A program made the translations under genes and the position numbers. 64,000 bases of DNA from Pseudomonadales bacterium (GTDB lineage: Bacteria > Pseudomonadota > Gammaproteobacteria > Pseudomonadales > Azotimanducaceae). Below are positions 35,803 through 44,628 of this stretch, piece after piece. Below the pieces are notes generated by a model. The model was not told the DNA's origin. It ran no database searches and was given only the letters and a program-made list of their open reading frames with translations. Location of the stretch: positions 3,038,001 through 3,102,000 of the forward strand of contig WLWP01000001.1 of assembly GCA_012103505.1 (NCBI GenBank), given 5' to 3'. Each line of letters begins with the position of its first letter. The first letter of the stretch is position 1.

Positions 35803-36681
35803 TCAGAGATCGATTAGCTCAACCTCATCAATCGACTCACCCAAAAAGAAGCTACCGACCCGCTTGAATCGAGCAACACCATCCGTCGCTAGGAAGCTCA
35901 CTTGGCCACGCAAATATTGTGTGTCCTTTGCGCTTTCTCCATCAAAACATTGTGTGTCCTCTCGGCTGTCTCGGCTGCCAGAGGAATGCGTGTCCGTTGT
36001 TCCAAGTTTCTCAGTTTGTGGATGACTAAGGACAGACGCGACAACCCGCGCTGTCGTGGCTGCGGAATCGACAATCTGGTGATTCGGTAGCCGCTTTTTC
36101 AGGGTCTCTGTAAACACGGGAAAATGCGTACAGCCGAGTAAGAGCGTCCGCGGACCGGTATGTTCGAAGCCACGCAAATCATGGCCGATTACTGCATCAG
36201 CTAAGTCGCCCTCAGAAATTCCTTGCTCGGCAACGGCAACCCAGAGCGGACATGCCCGAGCAAAGATTTTTGCATCACTTCTCGTGTTGGATATAGCGCG
36301 TTGGTAGGCACCCCAAGCCACCGTACTTTCTGTGGCTAGCACCAACACCCCTGAATCATCTACCACCTCACACGCAGCTTGCGCACCAGGTTCTACCACG
36401 CCAAAAACTGGCAGGGGCGCAAACCGAGACTGGAGACTTTCAAGCGCGATTCCGGACGCTGTGTTACATGCCACGACAATCGCACCAACACCGCGATCGA
36501 CGAGAACGCTGGCAGCTTGCTCAGCATACTTCGCGACGGTTGAAGGGGATTTAGTGCCATAGGGAAGACGTGCGGTATCGCCTAGGTAGACAAAGTTTGC
36601 CTGTGGTAGTTGCTCTCGTAGCGCTCGGAGCACCGTGAGCCCGCCCATGCCCGAATCAAAAACACCAATCGCGTCTTGCAA
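35803..36681 (-). CDS. murI: Glutamate racemase with a repeat-derived insertion
   Basis: 292 residues. Makes D-glutamate for peptidoglycan. Seen: VFDSGMGGLTVLRAL near residue 7, the two catalytic cysteines in VVACNTASG (near 73) and LLGCTHFPVF (near 183). Near residue 222 the chain gains about 30 residues (between VASVLSHPQTEKLG and VSFLATDGVARF) that homologues lack; this segment is encoded by three copies of a GTGTGTCC-type repeat at 35916-35995, read in frame. The insertion is Ser/Asp/Arg-rich and probably a surface loop. ATG start at 36681. It converges on nth. Confidence 0.92.
   Translation of the reverse strand: MQDAIGVFDSGMGGLTVLRALREQLPQANFVYLGDTARLPYGTKSPSTVAKYAEQAASVLVDRGVGAIVVACNTASGIALESLQSRFAPLPVFGVVEPGAQAACEVVDDSGVLVLATESTVAWGAYQRAISNTRSDAKIFARACPLWVAVAEQGISEGDLADAVIGHDLRGFEHTGPRTLLLGCTHFPVFTETLKKRLPNHQIVDSAATTARVVASVLSHPQTEKLGTTDTHSSGSRDSREDTQCFDGESAKDTQYLRGQVSFLATDGVARFKRVGSFFLGESIDEVELIDL
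35916..35995 (+). repeat. Three GTGTGTCC-type repeats inside murI
   Basis: ATTGTGTGTCC at 35916-35926 and 35949-35959 and ATGCGTGTCC at 35986-35995, spaced 33 and 37 bp. The same motif recurs at 36706, 38654, 39831 and 43177-43325. Confidence 0.8.
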
Positions 36682-36705
36682 TCGATCCTCCTGTCGAAAT
36701 TCTGG

Positions 36706-36716
36706 AATGTGTGTCC
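36706..36716 (+). repeat. GTGTGTCC-type repeat upstream of murI
   Basis: AATGTGTGTCC, 25 bp before the murI ATG (which is on the minus strand), in the gap between murI and the zinc-ribbon gene. Confidence 0.65.
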
Positions 36717-36760
36717 TGGAACCAACCCACTACTCTCGCTGGGCTACTAACTGAACCTTG

Positions 36761-37354
36761 TTACGTGCGTTTTAGCCAGCTGAGCATGCCTTTCTTTGGC
36801 TTCGATTTCGACTCTCTAATGTCGTAAACACCGGCTCTTGGCAGGCTTCGTTCTTCTTCTTGCAGTGGCGGCAAAGTCTGGTTGGATCTGCGTTCTCGCT
36901 CTTCTCGCAGCGCCCGCAGTTTCTTCTCAATCATCAGATCTTCGTTACGCTTTACCCGCGCGGCTTCTTCGAGGTCGACGCCACATCGAGCGCAATGGCT
37001 CGCGTCAAGTTGCATATAACCACAACGTGGGCATTCAAGGTGGGCCGCGGTGATGTCGCGTAGGGTGCGGTCGGGTTCCGAGTTTGCTTCCAAGCCGTCG
37101 CGGATCCCTAGCGGCTGCTCAGCCGGGGCAAGGTTTTTAATTCGGCAAATTGCGCCAAGTTCGGCAAAGCGTTCTTGCCAAGCTTGCGCTTCCGTTTGTT
37201 CCAACTGACTCCGAATAACCACCGTACGACCGCTAAAAAGCTGCTTTGCTTTGCGATCATCCAAGCCCAGTTCACGTGCCAGGTTATCGCGCACGGCATC
37301 GAAACTGGCGGATTCGACCAGTTCGCCGTTGAACAATACCTGATAGTTCGCCAT
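36761..37354 (-). CDS. Hypothetical protein with zinc ribbon
   Basis: 197 residues. The N-terminus (about 1-75: YQVLFNGELVESASFDAV, LFSGRTVVIRSQLE, RFAELGAICRI) resembles a small conserved domain found at the start of many proteobacterial membrane or zinc-ribbon proteins. Then comes a zinc ribbon of two Cys pairs, CPRCGYMQLDASHCARCG, near residues 109-126, and a charged helical tail ending with basic residues. The function is unknown. ATG start, 39 bp after argG, so probably co-transcribed with it. Confidence 0.65.
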   Translation of the reverse strand: MANYQVLFNGELVESASFDAVRDNLARELGLDDRKAKQLFSGRTVVIRSQLEQTEAQAWQERFAELGAICRIKNLAPAEQPLGIRDGLEANSEPDRTLRDITAAHLECPRCGYMQLDASHCARCGVDLEEAARVKRNEDLMIEKKLRALREERERRSNQTLPPLQEEERSLPRAGVYDIRESKSKPKKGMLSWLKRT

Positions 37355-37393
37355 GGCTGTAAATCTCTCAATTGCCTGGCTCTACTGTTCTAG

Positions 37394-38614
37394 TTAGCTG
37401 TAGTCACGACCTTTCTTCGCGCCCAAACGCAGACGTAAGGCATTGAGCTTGATAAATCCACCGGCGTCCCTTTGGTCATACGCCCCTTGATCATCTTCAA
37501 AGGTGACCACATCGGCGTCATACAAGCTGTCATTTTGTGAACTACGTCCCACAACAGAGACAGAGCCCTTATAGAGCTTGAGGGTAACGGATCCATTTAC
37601 CGGTTTCTGTGACTCATCAATCAAAGCCTGTAGCACCTTTCTTTCGGGCGCCCACCAGTAACCATTGTAAATAAGCTTCGCGTACCGAGGCATCAGCTCG
37701 TCTTTGAGATGGCCGACCTCACGATCGAGAGTGATCGATTCGATCGCACGATGACCCTTGAGCAAGATCGTCCCGCCGGGTGTTTCGTAACACCCACGCG
37801 ACTTCATACCGACGAAACGATTCTCAACGATATCGCTCCGTCCCACGCCATGCTTGCCACCCAGCTCATTCAAAAGCTTCAACATCGCGCCGCCAGACAG
37901 AGCTTCCCCGTTTAAGGACACAGGATCTCCGTTCTCGTAGTCCAGTTGTATTAACTCACCTTCATTGGGCGCATCTTCTGGACGCACAGTCCATCGCCAC
38001 ATGCCTTCATCTGCCGGTTGAGCAGGATCTTCCAAGCCACCACCCTCGTACGAAATGTGGAGGAGATTGGCATCCATGGAATAGGGAGATTTGTCCCCTC
38101 GCTTGTAATCCACTGGGATTTGGTGCTTTTCACAGAAATCCATTAACGACTCGCGGGAGTTTAGCTCCCACTCTCGCCATGGGGCGATTACCTTGATGTC
38201 TGGATCAAGCGCATAGGCTCCAAGTTCATAACGAACCTGATCGTTACCCTTTCCTGTGGAACCATGAGATACCGCCTGCGCTCCAGTTTCTCTCGCGATT
38301 TCAACCAAGCGCTTTGTTATGAGCGGCCGCGCAATGCTGGTACCTAATAGATACTCACCCTCGTAAACCGTGTTGGCCCGAAACATTGGGTAAACGTAGT
38401 TCGCAACAAAATCTTCCGTAAGATCTTCAATGTAGATTTCGTTCACGCCCATCGCCTGGGCTTTTTCACGTGCAGGCTCAACTTCTTCGCCTTGCCCAAT
38501 GTCCGCAGTAAAGGTGACAACCTCGGCGTCGTAGGTTTCTTGCAACCAACGGCAAATCACCGAAGTATCCAGACCACCAGAATACGCCAACACAATTTTC
38601 ATTTTATCAGCCAC
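37394..38614 (-). CDS. argG: Argininosuccinate synthase
   Basis: About 406 residues. ATP-dependent condensation of citrulline and aspartate. Seen: the PP-loop [58 protein letters not shown] and [16 protein letters not shown] chose the GTG at 38614, which has GGAGG 4 bases upstream and gives [14 protein letters not shown]; the frame is open to 38698 but the extra residues come from a repeat-containing leader. The arginine genes argD and argF lie 5 kb away on the other strand. Confidence 0.96.
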   Translation of the reverse strand: MADKMKIVLAYSGGLDTSVICRWLQETYDAEVVTFTADIGQGEEVEPAREKAQAMGVNEIYIEDLTEDFVANYVYPMFRANTVYEGEYLLGTSIARPLITKRLVEIARETGAQAVSHGSTGKGNDQVRYELGAYALDPDIKVIAPWREWELNSRESLMDFCEKHQIPVDYKRGDKSPYSMDANLLHISYEGGGLEDPAQPADEGMWRWTVRPEDAPNEGELIQLDYENGDPVSLNGEALSGGAMLKLLNELGGKHGVGRSDIVENRFVGMKSRGCYETPGGTILLKGHRAIESITLDREVGHLKDELMPRYAKLIYNGYWWAPERKVLQALIDESQKPVNGSVTLKLYKGSVSVVGRSSQNDSLYDADVVTFEDDQGAYDQRDAGGFIKLNALRLRLGAKKGRDYS

Positions 38615-38653
38615 GAAACCTCCATTTGGAACACGCATCAACTTCATCAACTT

Positions 38654-38664
38654 GGGACACACGC
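38654..38664 (-). repeat. GTGTGTCC-type repeat upstream of argG
   Basis: On the minus strand GCGTGTGTCCC, 40 bp before the argG GTG start, so it lies in the argG leader. Same motif as near murI and argD. Confidence 0.65.
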
Positions 38665-38828
38665 GCGGGCCCGCAATGATATGCATCCGGACCTGCATTG
38701 CAATGCGCGCCGGTAGGAATCAACTAAGAATGTCGTGTTTTACGGTATAGGTTGGAGATTTTTTTTGAGTTTCGCAAAGGAGACCAAGTAGCTCGTACCA
38801 TCAGCTGTCTGCGGTGCTGCGAATTCCG

Positions 38829-39740
38829 CTAGTTAGGCAATGCCAACTCGCGCAAAGACAAGCTTCGCTGATTAATCCACTGCTTTAGCAGAGCTATTGA
38901 TCCGTATGCTCGCTGCGGTCGTTTTAGCGCCATCATTTGATCATGCCATTTGGAATACTTCGGAGATCGACGTTGTTCGTGAAGTTCAGTGCAAATTGAC
39001 CTGAGCCGATCAACGTATTCGCGGGTCGTCATCGGCATAGTAGCTACTTCTGGTAAACCAACAACAACCGGCTCGAGATATTCAGCTAAACCGACTCGAC
39101 TTGCAGCCTGCAATCGCGCCTGCACCGATGTGTGTTTGGCTTCCTCGATCGTGCGCGCAATTTTTGCGCGCACCGGGTTGAGATCAACATAGGCCATCGC
39201 CGCGAGTACGGCTTGTTCGTCCAGTAGTGCACCTGAATAGAATCGCTGTTCAAAGAAATGGCCCCGACACTCATCTTCTACATTCGCCCTCCGAGCGATG
39301 GGTTGTTTTAGCAACTTCATGAACACCGATAGCGATCCAAGACAGCCTCTGATGCGTTCAATCTGAGCTTCGTTCCTGATCAAAAGACCGCGCCGGATCT
39401 CTCGCATTTCTTTTTCATCAATGCGATTTGAGGTATTTGGCGGACACGCAACCAGCCAGCGATCTACAACTTCTTCGTTCGACCACCGCTGGTTTGCAGT
39501 GGGGTCGTAATAGACAACTAAGTGGAAATGGTTATTCATAATCGCATAGGCGTACACGTTTAGAGAAAACGCACGCCCAAGTAGGTGTAATCGACTCTCG
39601 AGCCACTCTTTCCTGTGAGAATAGTCTCGTCTCGTTTGCGGATCGTACCCGCACAACCAACTTCGCCTCACACAACGCGAAACGATGTGGTAGAACAAAG
39701 GCGTCTTGTCATCAACAAGTAATTTACGCGGAGTTGTCAC
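38829..39740 (-). mobile_element. REP-associated tyrosine transposase (RAYT)
   Basis: 303 residues, Y1_Tnp (IS200-like) superfamily. Seen: the HUH-type metal motif in IMNNHFHLVVYYDP (HFH near residue 74) and the catalytic Tyr in LAAMAYVDLNPVRA (near residue 190), with the family's FFEQRFYSGALLDEQAV before it. RAYTs are single-copy domesticated relatives of IS200/IS605 enzymes that act on short REP repeats. No inverted repeats or target duplication flank it, as expected for RAYTs. The surrounding GTGTGTCC-type repeats are candidate substrates. The frame is intact. Confidence 0.85.
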
Positions 39741-39800
39741 CCACCCACCTTGCTATCGCGAGACAGTCCCTCAAAGACGAGTCGACCTCGTCAGCGCGTA

Positions 39801-40720
39801 CTACTTCTCTGAAGCGTTGTGAGTCACCAAGCGTGTGTGTCCTCTTTCGAGACGGACAGTGGTGCGGCGGTTTTGGGCTTTTCCAGAAGCGGTTTTGTTG
39901 TCAGCGACGGGATATGACGCGCCGTGGTAGCGGATGACGAATCGATCCTCGCCAAGACCGGAGTTTTTGAAATAAGTCGCAACAGCACCGCTCGGCGTTT
40001 TGACAGTAGGCGGTTCGCTCGTCCATCGCCGGTCGAGTCCGTATGTCCATCTATGTAGACCTGTCCAATTGATGGGTCGTTTTGAACAAACTGCGCAACC
40101 GCATCCAGCTGCGCTAAACCAACATCACCTAGTTCATGGCTGTCTATCTCAAAAGGGATTCTGGTTTTGGAAATTTTTGCCCAGGAAACCTGGATATTTG
40201 TACGCGCACAATTCAAAAATTCGCTATACGCAGGCTGGAAATTCAGCGCCCTTACTTGCCAAGACATATCTTCCGACTCACTTACCACTGAGGGAGCCAT
40301 CAGTTCGAGGTGATACCCATCACGGAGAGAGATGACCATCCTGTCCACCAGTGTCCCTCCTTGCACGCTACCACCGCCTGCCACATGGCGCGCGGCACCG
40401 ATGTGATCACGTGTCGGAGACTTGGGATGCCAATCGGGTGCCTGGCGCCAAATCTCAAGGTCACCAGCTTGAAGATCTCGAAGGGCCTGAAATTCAAATT
40501 GCATCGGACTCGCGTTTGATGCGACAAAACGGACCTCACCATACGCTGGGAGTGCGAGCTCAAGCTCGCAGTAGCTATTCCTCTCCCGGTACGTCCACGC
40601 ACTCTGCCAGTGGGTTTCATATCGGGGTTCGCCGTCCACAGCAGTGACCGGCAGAGGAGAAATCGCGAGTAAAAACCCAGCTAGAAGAGAATTTCGAGTC
40701 ACACGCATTAGTGCGTCCAA
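39801..40720 (-). pseudogene. motY: MotY-like OmpA-domain protein, frameshifted
   Basis: Signal peptide (LLAGFLLAISPLPVTAVDG), a MotY-type N-terminal beta domain (CELELALPAYGEVRFV, MQFEFQ), then an OmpA peptidoglycan-binding domain (IPFEIDSHELGDVG, VYIDGHTDSTGDGRANRL). At about 39987, after SKRRA, one base is missing: the open frame runs into non-homologous sequence and stops at 39824, whereas the next frame reads AVATYFKNSGLGEDRF, then NRRTTVRLERG and stops at 39801, exactly the expected OmpA end. argG-motY is the order in Pseudomonas, where MotY is part of the sodium-type flagellar motor. Either a real pseudogene or a sequence error. Confidence 0.8.
39831..39842 (+). repeat. GTGTGTCC-type repeat at the 3' end of motY
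   Basis: GCGTGTGTGTCC, overlapping the last codons of the motY reading frame just after the conserved TVRLER. It lies 90 bp from the RAYT start codon. Confidence 0.65.
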
Positions 40721-40772
40721 TGAAAGAACTACCTATTGCTCATCGGCCCGTGCGTGAAAAACTTGAGCTTAG

Positions 40773-41912
40773 TTAACCTTGTGCAGCATCGATGCCTGCC
40801 TTCAATCGCGCTATACCTTCATCGAGCGTGGCTCGGGGACATCCAAAGTTTAGTCTGATATAGCCTGAACCGTCGAACTGCGCGCCTGGTGAAATGCCCA
40901 ATCCATGTGAGGCAAAATGAGCTTCTGGGTTCTCGAGCCCCAAGTCTGACACATCAATCCAAGCTAGATAGGTTGCATCGAGTTTTGCCAGCCGCTTTCC
41001 CAGAGCTTCTCTAAGCAAGTCGTAGTTTCCACTTAGATAACCGACCAGTTCAGGTATCCACTGGGTGGTATCGTTGAACGCAGCTTCGGACGCTACAAAC
41101 CCCAACGGACCGATCCCCGAAACTAAGCCAACTCGGGCTTCTTTATACTGCTCTCGGATCGACGAATTGGGAATGACTGCCACTGCACAGCTAACACCTG
41201 GGATATTGTAGATTTTTGTTGCAGCAAATAGTGATATCGACTGTTGCGCGATTTCCGGATGGACTTGCGCGATAGGTTGGTGCCGCGTGCCTGGGTCTAA
41301 AATAATGTTGCAGTGAATCTCATCACTGACTAGCAATAAATCATTCCGTTCAGCAATGTGGGCAAGCTCGCCAAGCTCTGAGGTTGTATAGCATCGGCCA
41401 GTAGGATTCTGAGGATTACAAATTAATAGCGAACCGGTCTGCTTATCGATTTCGGCTCGCATCCGATCGAAATCCATTTCCCATCTCCCGTCCAACACCG
41501 CCATAGAGACACGTTGCTCGACCAAGCCGGAGTTTTGCCCGAGGTCCAAGAACGGGTGGTAAACCGGTGTTGGAATCATCGCCTTGGATCGATCTCCAAG
41601 TGCGATTTGCGTACGACAAGCGAGATTTAGCCCAGTCACCACACCTGGTAGCCAGACTAGCCAGTCTGCCTCGACCTCCCAGCCATAGTGGCGCTGGAGC
41701 CAACCTTGGAACGCAGTGTTTAGAGATTCTGGACGATCGGTATAGCCCAGAATTGGGTGATCCAGGCGCTCGCGGATCGCCGATATCACAAAGTCGGGTG
41801 CAGCAAAGTCCATATCCGCCACCCACATAGGGAGGACGTCTGGAGAGAATTTCTCCCACTTTGTACTACTTGTGCCGCGGCGGTTCACACCCTGATCAAA
41901 ATTGAAGGTCAT
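40773..41912 (-). CDS. MalY/PatB-type PLP-dependent C-S lyase/aminotransferase
   Basis: 379 residues, fold-type I PLP enzyme of the MalY/PatB branch, usually cystathionine beta-lyase (cystathionine to homocysteine). Seen: PMWVADMDFAAPDFV at the start, YHPFLDLG, CNPQNPTGRCYT, the Asp in VSDEIHCNI, and the PLP Lys in LFAATKIYNIPG, followed by a C-terminal RLNFGCPRATLDEGI. The exact substrate cannot be fixed. ATG start. It lies 52 bp upstream of motY on the same strand. Confidence 0.85.
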   Translation of the reverse strand: MTFNFDQGVNRRGTSSTKWEKFSPDVLPMWVADMDFAAPDFVISAIRERLDHPILGYTDRPESLNTAFQGWLQRHYGWEVEADWLVWLPGVVTGLNLACRTQIALGDRSKAMIPTPVYHPFLDLGQNSGLVEQRVSMAVLDGRWEMDFDRMRAEIDKQTGSLLICNPQNPTGRCYTTSELGELAHIAERNDLLLVSDEIHCNIILDPGTRHQPIAQVHPEIAQQSISLFAATKIYNIPGVSCAVAVIPNSSIREQYKEARVGLVSGIGPLGFVASEAAFNDTTQWIPELVGYLSGNYDLLREALGKRLAKLDATYLAWIDVSDLGLENPEAHFASHGLGISPGAQFDGSGYIRLNFGCPRATLDEGIARLKAGIDAAQG

Positions 41913-41984
41913 GGGACGAGTATACCGATGGTGTTTGCGTTAGTTCAGAGCGCATCAGTCTAAGCAATTCGGCTAAGAAGTCGC

Positions 41985-41990
41985 TACAAT
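41985..41990 (+). promoter_or_regulatory. Possible -10 element of grxD
   Basis: TACAAT in the context gctacaatag, 36 bp before the grxD ATG, similar to the purM -10. No convincing -35 seen. Confidence 0.35.
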
Positions 41991-42026
41991 AGGCCCGTTA
42001 ATCTCTGTTATTTGGGGCGATTTGCC

Positions 42027-42365
42027 ATGGCCGAAGAAATACTGAACACCATTAAAGAACAAATTTCTGAAAATCCAATCATCCTATACATGAAGGGTTC
42101 CCCTCAGGCACCGCAATGTGGTTTCAGCGCGCAAACCGTTCAGTGCATGGTTGCCTGCGGCCAGAGATTTGCCTACGTCGACATTCTTTCAAATCCCGAC
42201 ATCCGCACCACCTTGCCTTCTTACGCAGACTGGCCAACCTTTCCACAATTGTGGGTAGACGGAGAGCTCATTGGTGGCTGTGACATCATTACCGAAATGT
42301 TCGAAGCTGGTGAGTTACAAACGCTGTTGGAAGATACCTCGAGCAAGTACGCCGAAGCCGGATAG
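42027..42365 (+). CDS. grxD: Monothiol glutaredoxin, Grx4 family
   Basis: 112 residues from the ATG at 42027 (a TTG at 42012 would add five). Single-cysteine CGFS active site in PQCGFSAQTVQC near residue 32, YVDILSNPDIR, the glutathione-binding WPTFPQLWVDGELIGGCDI. CGFS glutaredoxins bind a glutathione-ligated [2Fe-2S] cluster and deliver it to Fe-S proteins. It converges on rnt with a 1-bp gap; the grxD and rnt pair is also close together in Pseudomonas. Confidence 0.95.
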   Translation: MAEEILNTIKEQISENPIILYMKGSPQAPQCGFSAQTVQCMVACGQRFAYVDILSNPDIRTTLPSYADWPTFPQLWVDGELIGGCDIITEMFEAGELQTLLEDTSSKYAEAG

Positions 42366-42366
42366 C

Positions 42367-42993
42367 TCACGCACTTGGAACCCCCTCTTTCTTCCACGAG
42401 TCGGTATTGAGGGGCCAAGTATTGACGATCTCACAAAAAACCTGGGCGGTTCTCTCCGCATCGTATTTGGCACTGTGCGCGAGATCCCGGTCAAATTCGA
42501 TGCCAGCACGCTGACAAATCTCACTTAATACGGTATGACCAAAGGCAACGGCACCAAGTGTCGCGGTATCGATGGTCGTGAATGGATGAAACGGATTCCT
42601 CTTCATATTTTGTCGCTTTAGCACTGCTGACAGAAATCCAGCGTCAAACGCGGCATTGTGCGCGACCATCACCGCGCGATGACAGCCCACGGCCTTCATC
42701 TGTGAGCGAACTAGCTTAAAGAACTCAGACATCACCACTTTTTCATCTGCAACGGAATCCGAACGGGAATCCAGATCTATACCAGTCACTTTAAGGCTGG
42801 CAGGGTCAATCGTTAGGCCGGGATAAGGTTCAACATCCCAACTATGCGTCTCGCTGACAAATAGATGTGTATCCCGCCAACCGAGGAAACTACAAGCGAC
42901 TTCCAAGAGGGGATTTTGATCCGCATCAAAGCCCCCGGTTTCAAAGTCTATGACAACTGGTAGATAGCCTCGGAAGCGCTCTTTGAGTTCCAT
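42367..42993 (-). CDS. rnt: Ribonuclease T
   Basis: 208 residues, DEDDh 3'-5' exoribonuclease trimming tRNA and other small RNA ends. Seen: FRGYLPVVIDFETGGFDADQ with the first Asp and Glu, the Asp in MVAHNAAFDAGFL, and the final His/Asp in LAHSAKYDAERTAQVF, with TIDTATLGAVAFG between. ATG start, 11 bp after the small lipoprotein gene on the same strand. Confidence 0.95.
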   Translation of the reverse strand: MELKERFRGYLPVVIDFETGGFDADQNPLLEVACSFLGWRDTHLFVSETHSWDVEPYPGLTIDPASLKVTGIDLDSRSDSVADEKVVMSEFFKLVRSQMKAVGCHRAVMVAHNAAFDAGFLSAVLKRQNMKRNPFHPFTTIDTATLGAVAFGHTVLSEICQRAGIEFDRDLAHSAKYDAERTAQVFCEIVNTWPLNTDSWKKEGVPSA

Positions 42994-43004
42994 CGGCAGG
43001 GAAA

Positions 43005-43193
43005 CTAATCCGATGTCTTACGCAAAACACAGCTCTTCGCGTATTCCGCAGCATCATTGATCGTCCAATCACCCTTCTCTTTGGCATCCATTTGCTCACA
43101 CCACTCCAGGCTCCCAATCTCAGGGGCGCAACCACCAAGCGCAATAACTCCAGCGACGACCAGAATGCGCGCCAAGTTGTCTGTCCTTTTCAT
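43005..43193 (-). CDS. DUF3012 small lipoprotein
   Basis: 62 residues. Lipoprotein signal with lipobox LGGC (Cys at about 22) after AGVIALGG, then a short mature part with the DUF3012 pattern GSLEWCEQMDAKEKGDWT and AAEYAKSCVL (two Cys that may pair). The function is unknown. It lies 11 bp upstream of rnt. Its first codons overlap a degenerate copy of the GTGTGTCC repeat (43177-43186). Confidence 0.75.
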   Translation of the reverse strand: MKRTDNLARILVVAGVIALGGCAPEIGSLEWCEQMDAKEKGDWTINDAAEYAKSCVLRKTSD

Positions 43194-43325
43194 TTAGTTG
43201 TATGTCCTCTTGATTTTCAAACCCCGCCGAAAATTGTGTGTCCCTTGAAACTTGTCGCTACACTAGAATTATTGTGTGTCCCGAACGAAGGGGTGTTTAT
43301 AAAGCTTCCGCACGCGACACACAAT
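43177..43325 (+). repeat. Cluster of GTGTGTCC-type repeats before argD
   Basis: TTGTCTGTCC (43177-43186) and TTGTATGTCC (43198-43207) are degenerate; ATTGTGTGTCC is exact at 43233-43243 and 43271-43281; an inverted copy GACACACAAT lies at 43316-43325. Starts are 21-45 bp apart. The stretch from 43194 to 43449 contains no gene; it holds these repeats and the argD leader hairpin. Confidence 0.8.
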
Positions 43326-43373
43326 CGCCGGTTGATCGACCATGGGAGGTTTAGTATCGTTGCCGGTCCGTTG

Positions 43374-43405
43374 CAGGCAGCGCTTTTGCTGCCTGTTGTC
43401 TTTTT
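43374..43405 (+). terminator. Terminator-like hairpin in the argD leader
   Basis: CAGGCAGC (43374-43381), loop GCTTTT, GCTGCCTG (43388-43395), then TTGTCTTTTT. It points towards argD and ends 45 bp before the likely GTG start, so it could be an attenuator or the end of a short upstream transcript. Confidence 0.55.
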
Positions 43406-43449
43406 GGACTGAGGAAAAAGCGTCTTCGAGCGCTTATCGGAAAGAAATT

Positions 43450-44610
43450 GTGTCACATGTGATGAATACATACGCACGTCTCCCCGTGGCTTTTGCCAGC
43501 GGCAAAGGTGCGTACCTCACAGACACAGACGGCAAAGAATACTTGGATGGCCTGACCGGTTTAGCTGTCGTTGGCCTTGGCCACGCCGACCCAACCGTGG
43601 CTGCAGCAATCTCCGCACAAGCTGAGACACTCACGCACACCTCAAATCTCTACGAAATTCCATCACAGAGTCGACTCGCTGATAGACTCTGCGGTATTTC
43701 GGGTATGGAAAAAGTCTTTTTCGCAAATTCCGGCGCTGAAGCCAACGAAGCAGCAATCAAGCTCGCGCGCCTCAAGGGCAGCAAGGCAGGCTTAAAAAAT
43801 CCATCAGTCTTAGTGATGGATGGCAGCTTCCACGGTCGCACCATGGCAACGTTGACCGCTACGGGAAACCGCAAAGTTCACGCTGGTTTCGAACCACTTC
43901 TCTCCGGTTTTGCGCGCGCACCATTTGATGATGTCGAAGCAGTTCAGCAAATTGCTGACAACAACCCAGAGGTTGTCGCACTGCTCGTCGAACCTGTTCT
44001 CGGTGAAGGTGGCATCTATATCGCCGGTGACGGTTACCTCGAAGCGCTAAGAAAAATTTGTGACGAGCATGGCTGGCTCATGATGCTCGATGAAATTCAA
44101 ACCGGTAACGGTCGCACCGGTAAGTACTTCGCCTACCAGCACACCGATATCCTGCCCGATGTGTTAACTACCGCGAAAGGCTTAGGTAACGGCATGCCCA
44201 TTGGCGTATGTCTAGCACGCGGAGAAGCTGCAGAGCTCTTCGTACCAGGCAACCATGGATCAACGTTCGGTGGTAACCCGCTCGCTTGCGCTGCAGGCAA
44301 TGCTGTCCTTGATGTTATGGAGCGTGACGATCTCATAAACCGCGCTGCAGATCTTGGCGATCGTATGCTCAACAAACTGCGAACAGAACTTGCTGGGTCA
44401 AACCGAGTAAAAGAAATTCGGGGGTTGGGTCTCATGCTCGCCGTCGAGCTCAATGAAGACGCACCTAATCTCGTTACTGATGCGATGGCGCAAGGCGTAC
44501 TCATTAACGTCACTCAAGGCAACATCGTCCGCATGTTGCCTCCCCTCACTTTGACAGATACAGAAGCTGACAAACTCGTCGACACAGTCGTCGAACTCAT
44601 ACGCGACTGA
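43450..44610 (+). CDS. argD: Acetylornithine/succinyldiaminopimelate aminotransferase
   Basis: 386 residues, class III PLP aminotransferase. Seen: MNTYARLPVAFASGKGAYLTD, NLYEIPSQSRLADRL, FANSGAEANEAAIKLAR, SFHGRTMATLTATGN, LDEIQTGNGRTGKYFA, the PLP Lys in TTAKGLGNGMPIG and STFGGNPLACAAG. I chose the GTG at 43450 (GGAAAG five bases upstream), giving MSHVMNTYARLPVAF as in homologues; an ATG at 43462 is the alternative, and the frame is open to 43342. It forms an operon with argF, 18 bp downstream. Confidence 0.93.
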   Translation: MSHVMNTYARLPVAFASGKGAYLTDTDGKEYLDGLTGLAVVGLGHADPTVAAAISAQAETLTHTSNLYEIPSQSRLADRLCGISGMEKVFFANSGAEANEAAIKLARLKGSKAGLKNPSVLVMDGSFHGRTMATLTATGNRKVHAGFEPLLSGFARAPFDDVEAVQQIADNNPEVVALLVEPVLGEGGIYIAGDGYLEALRKICDEHGWLMMLDEIQTGNGRTGKYFAYQHTDILPDVLTTAKGLGNGMPIGVCLARGEAAELFVPGNHGSTFGGNPLACAAGNAVLDVMERDDLINRAADLGDRMLNKLRTELAGSNRVKEIRGLGLMLAVELNEDAPNLVTDAMAQGVLINVTQGNIVRMLPPLTLTDTEADKLVDTVVELIRD

Positions 44611-44628
44611 TTCCACTGGATCTCTACT

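Noticed and set aside
43177..43325. CRISPR-like array of short repeats about 35 bp apart
   Set aside because: The repeats are only about 11 bp, degenerate, in both orientations and irregularly spaced; no cas genes are in the window.
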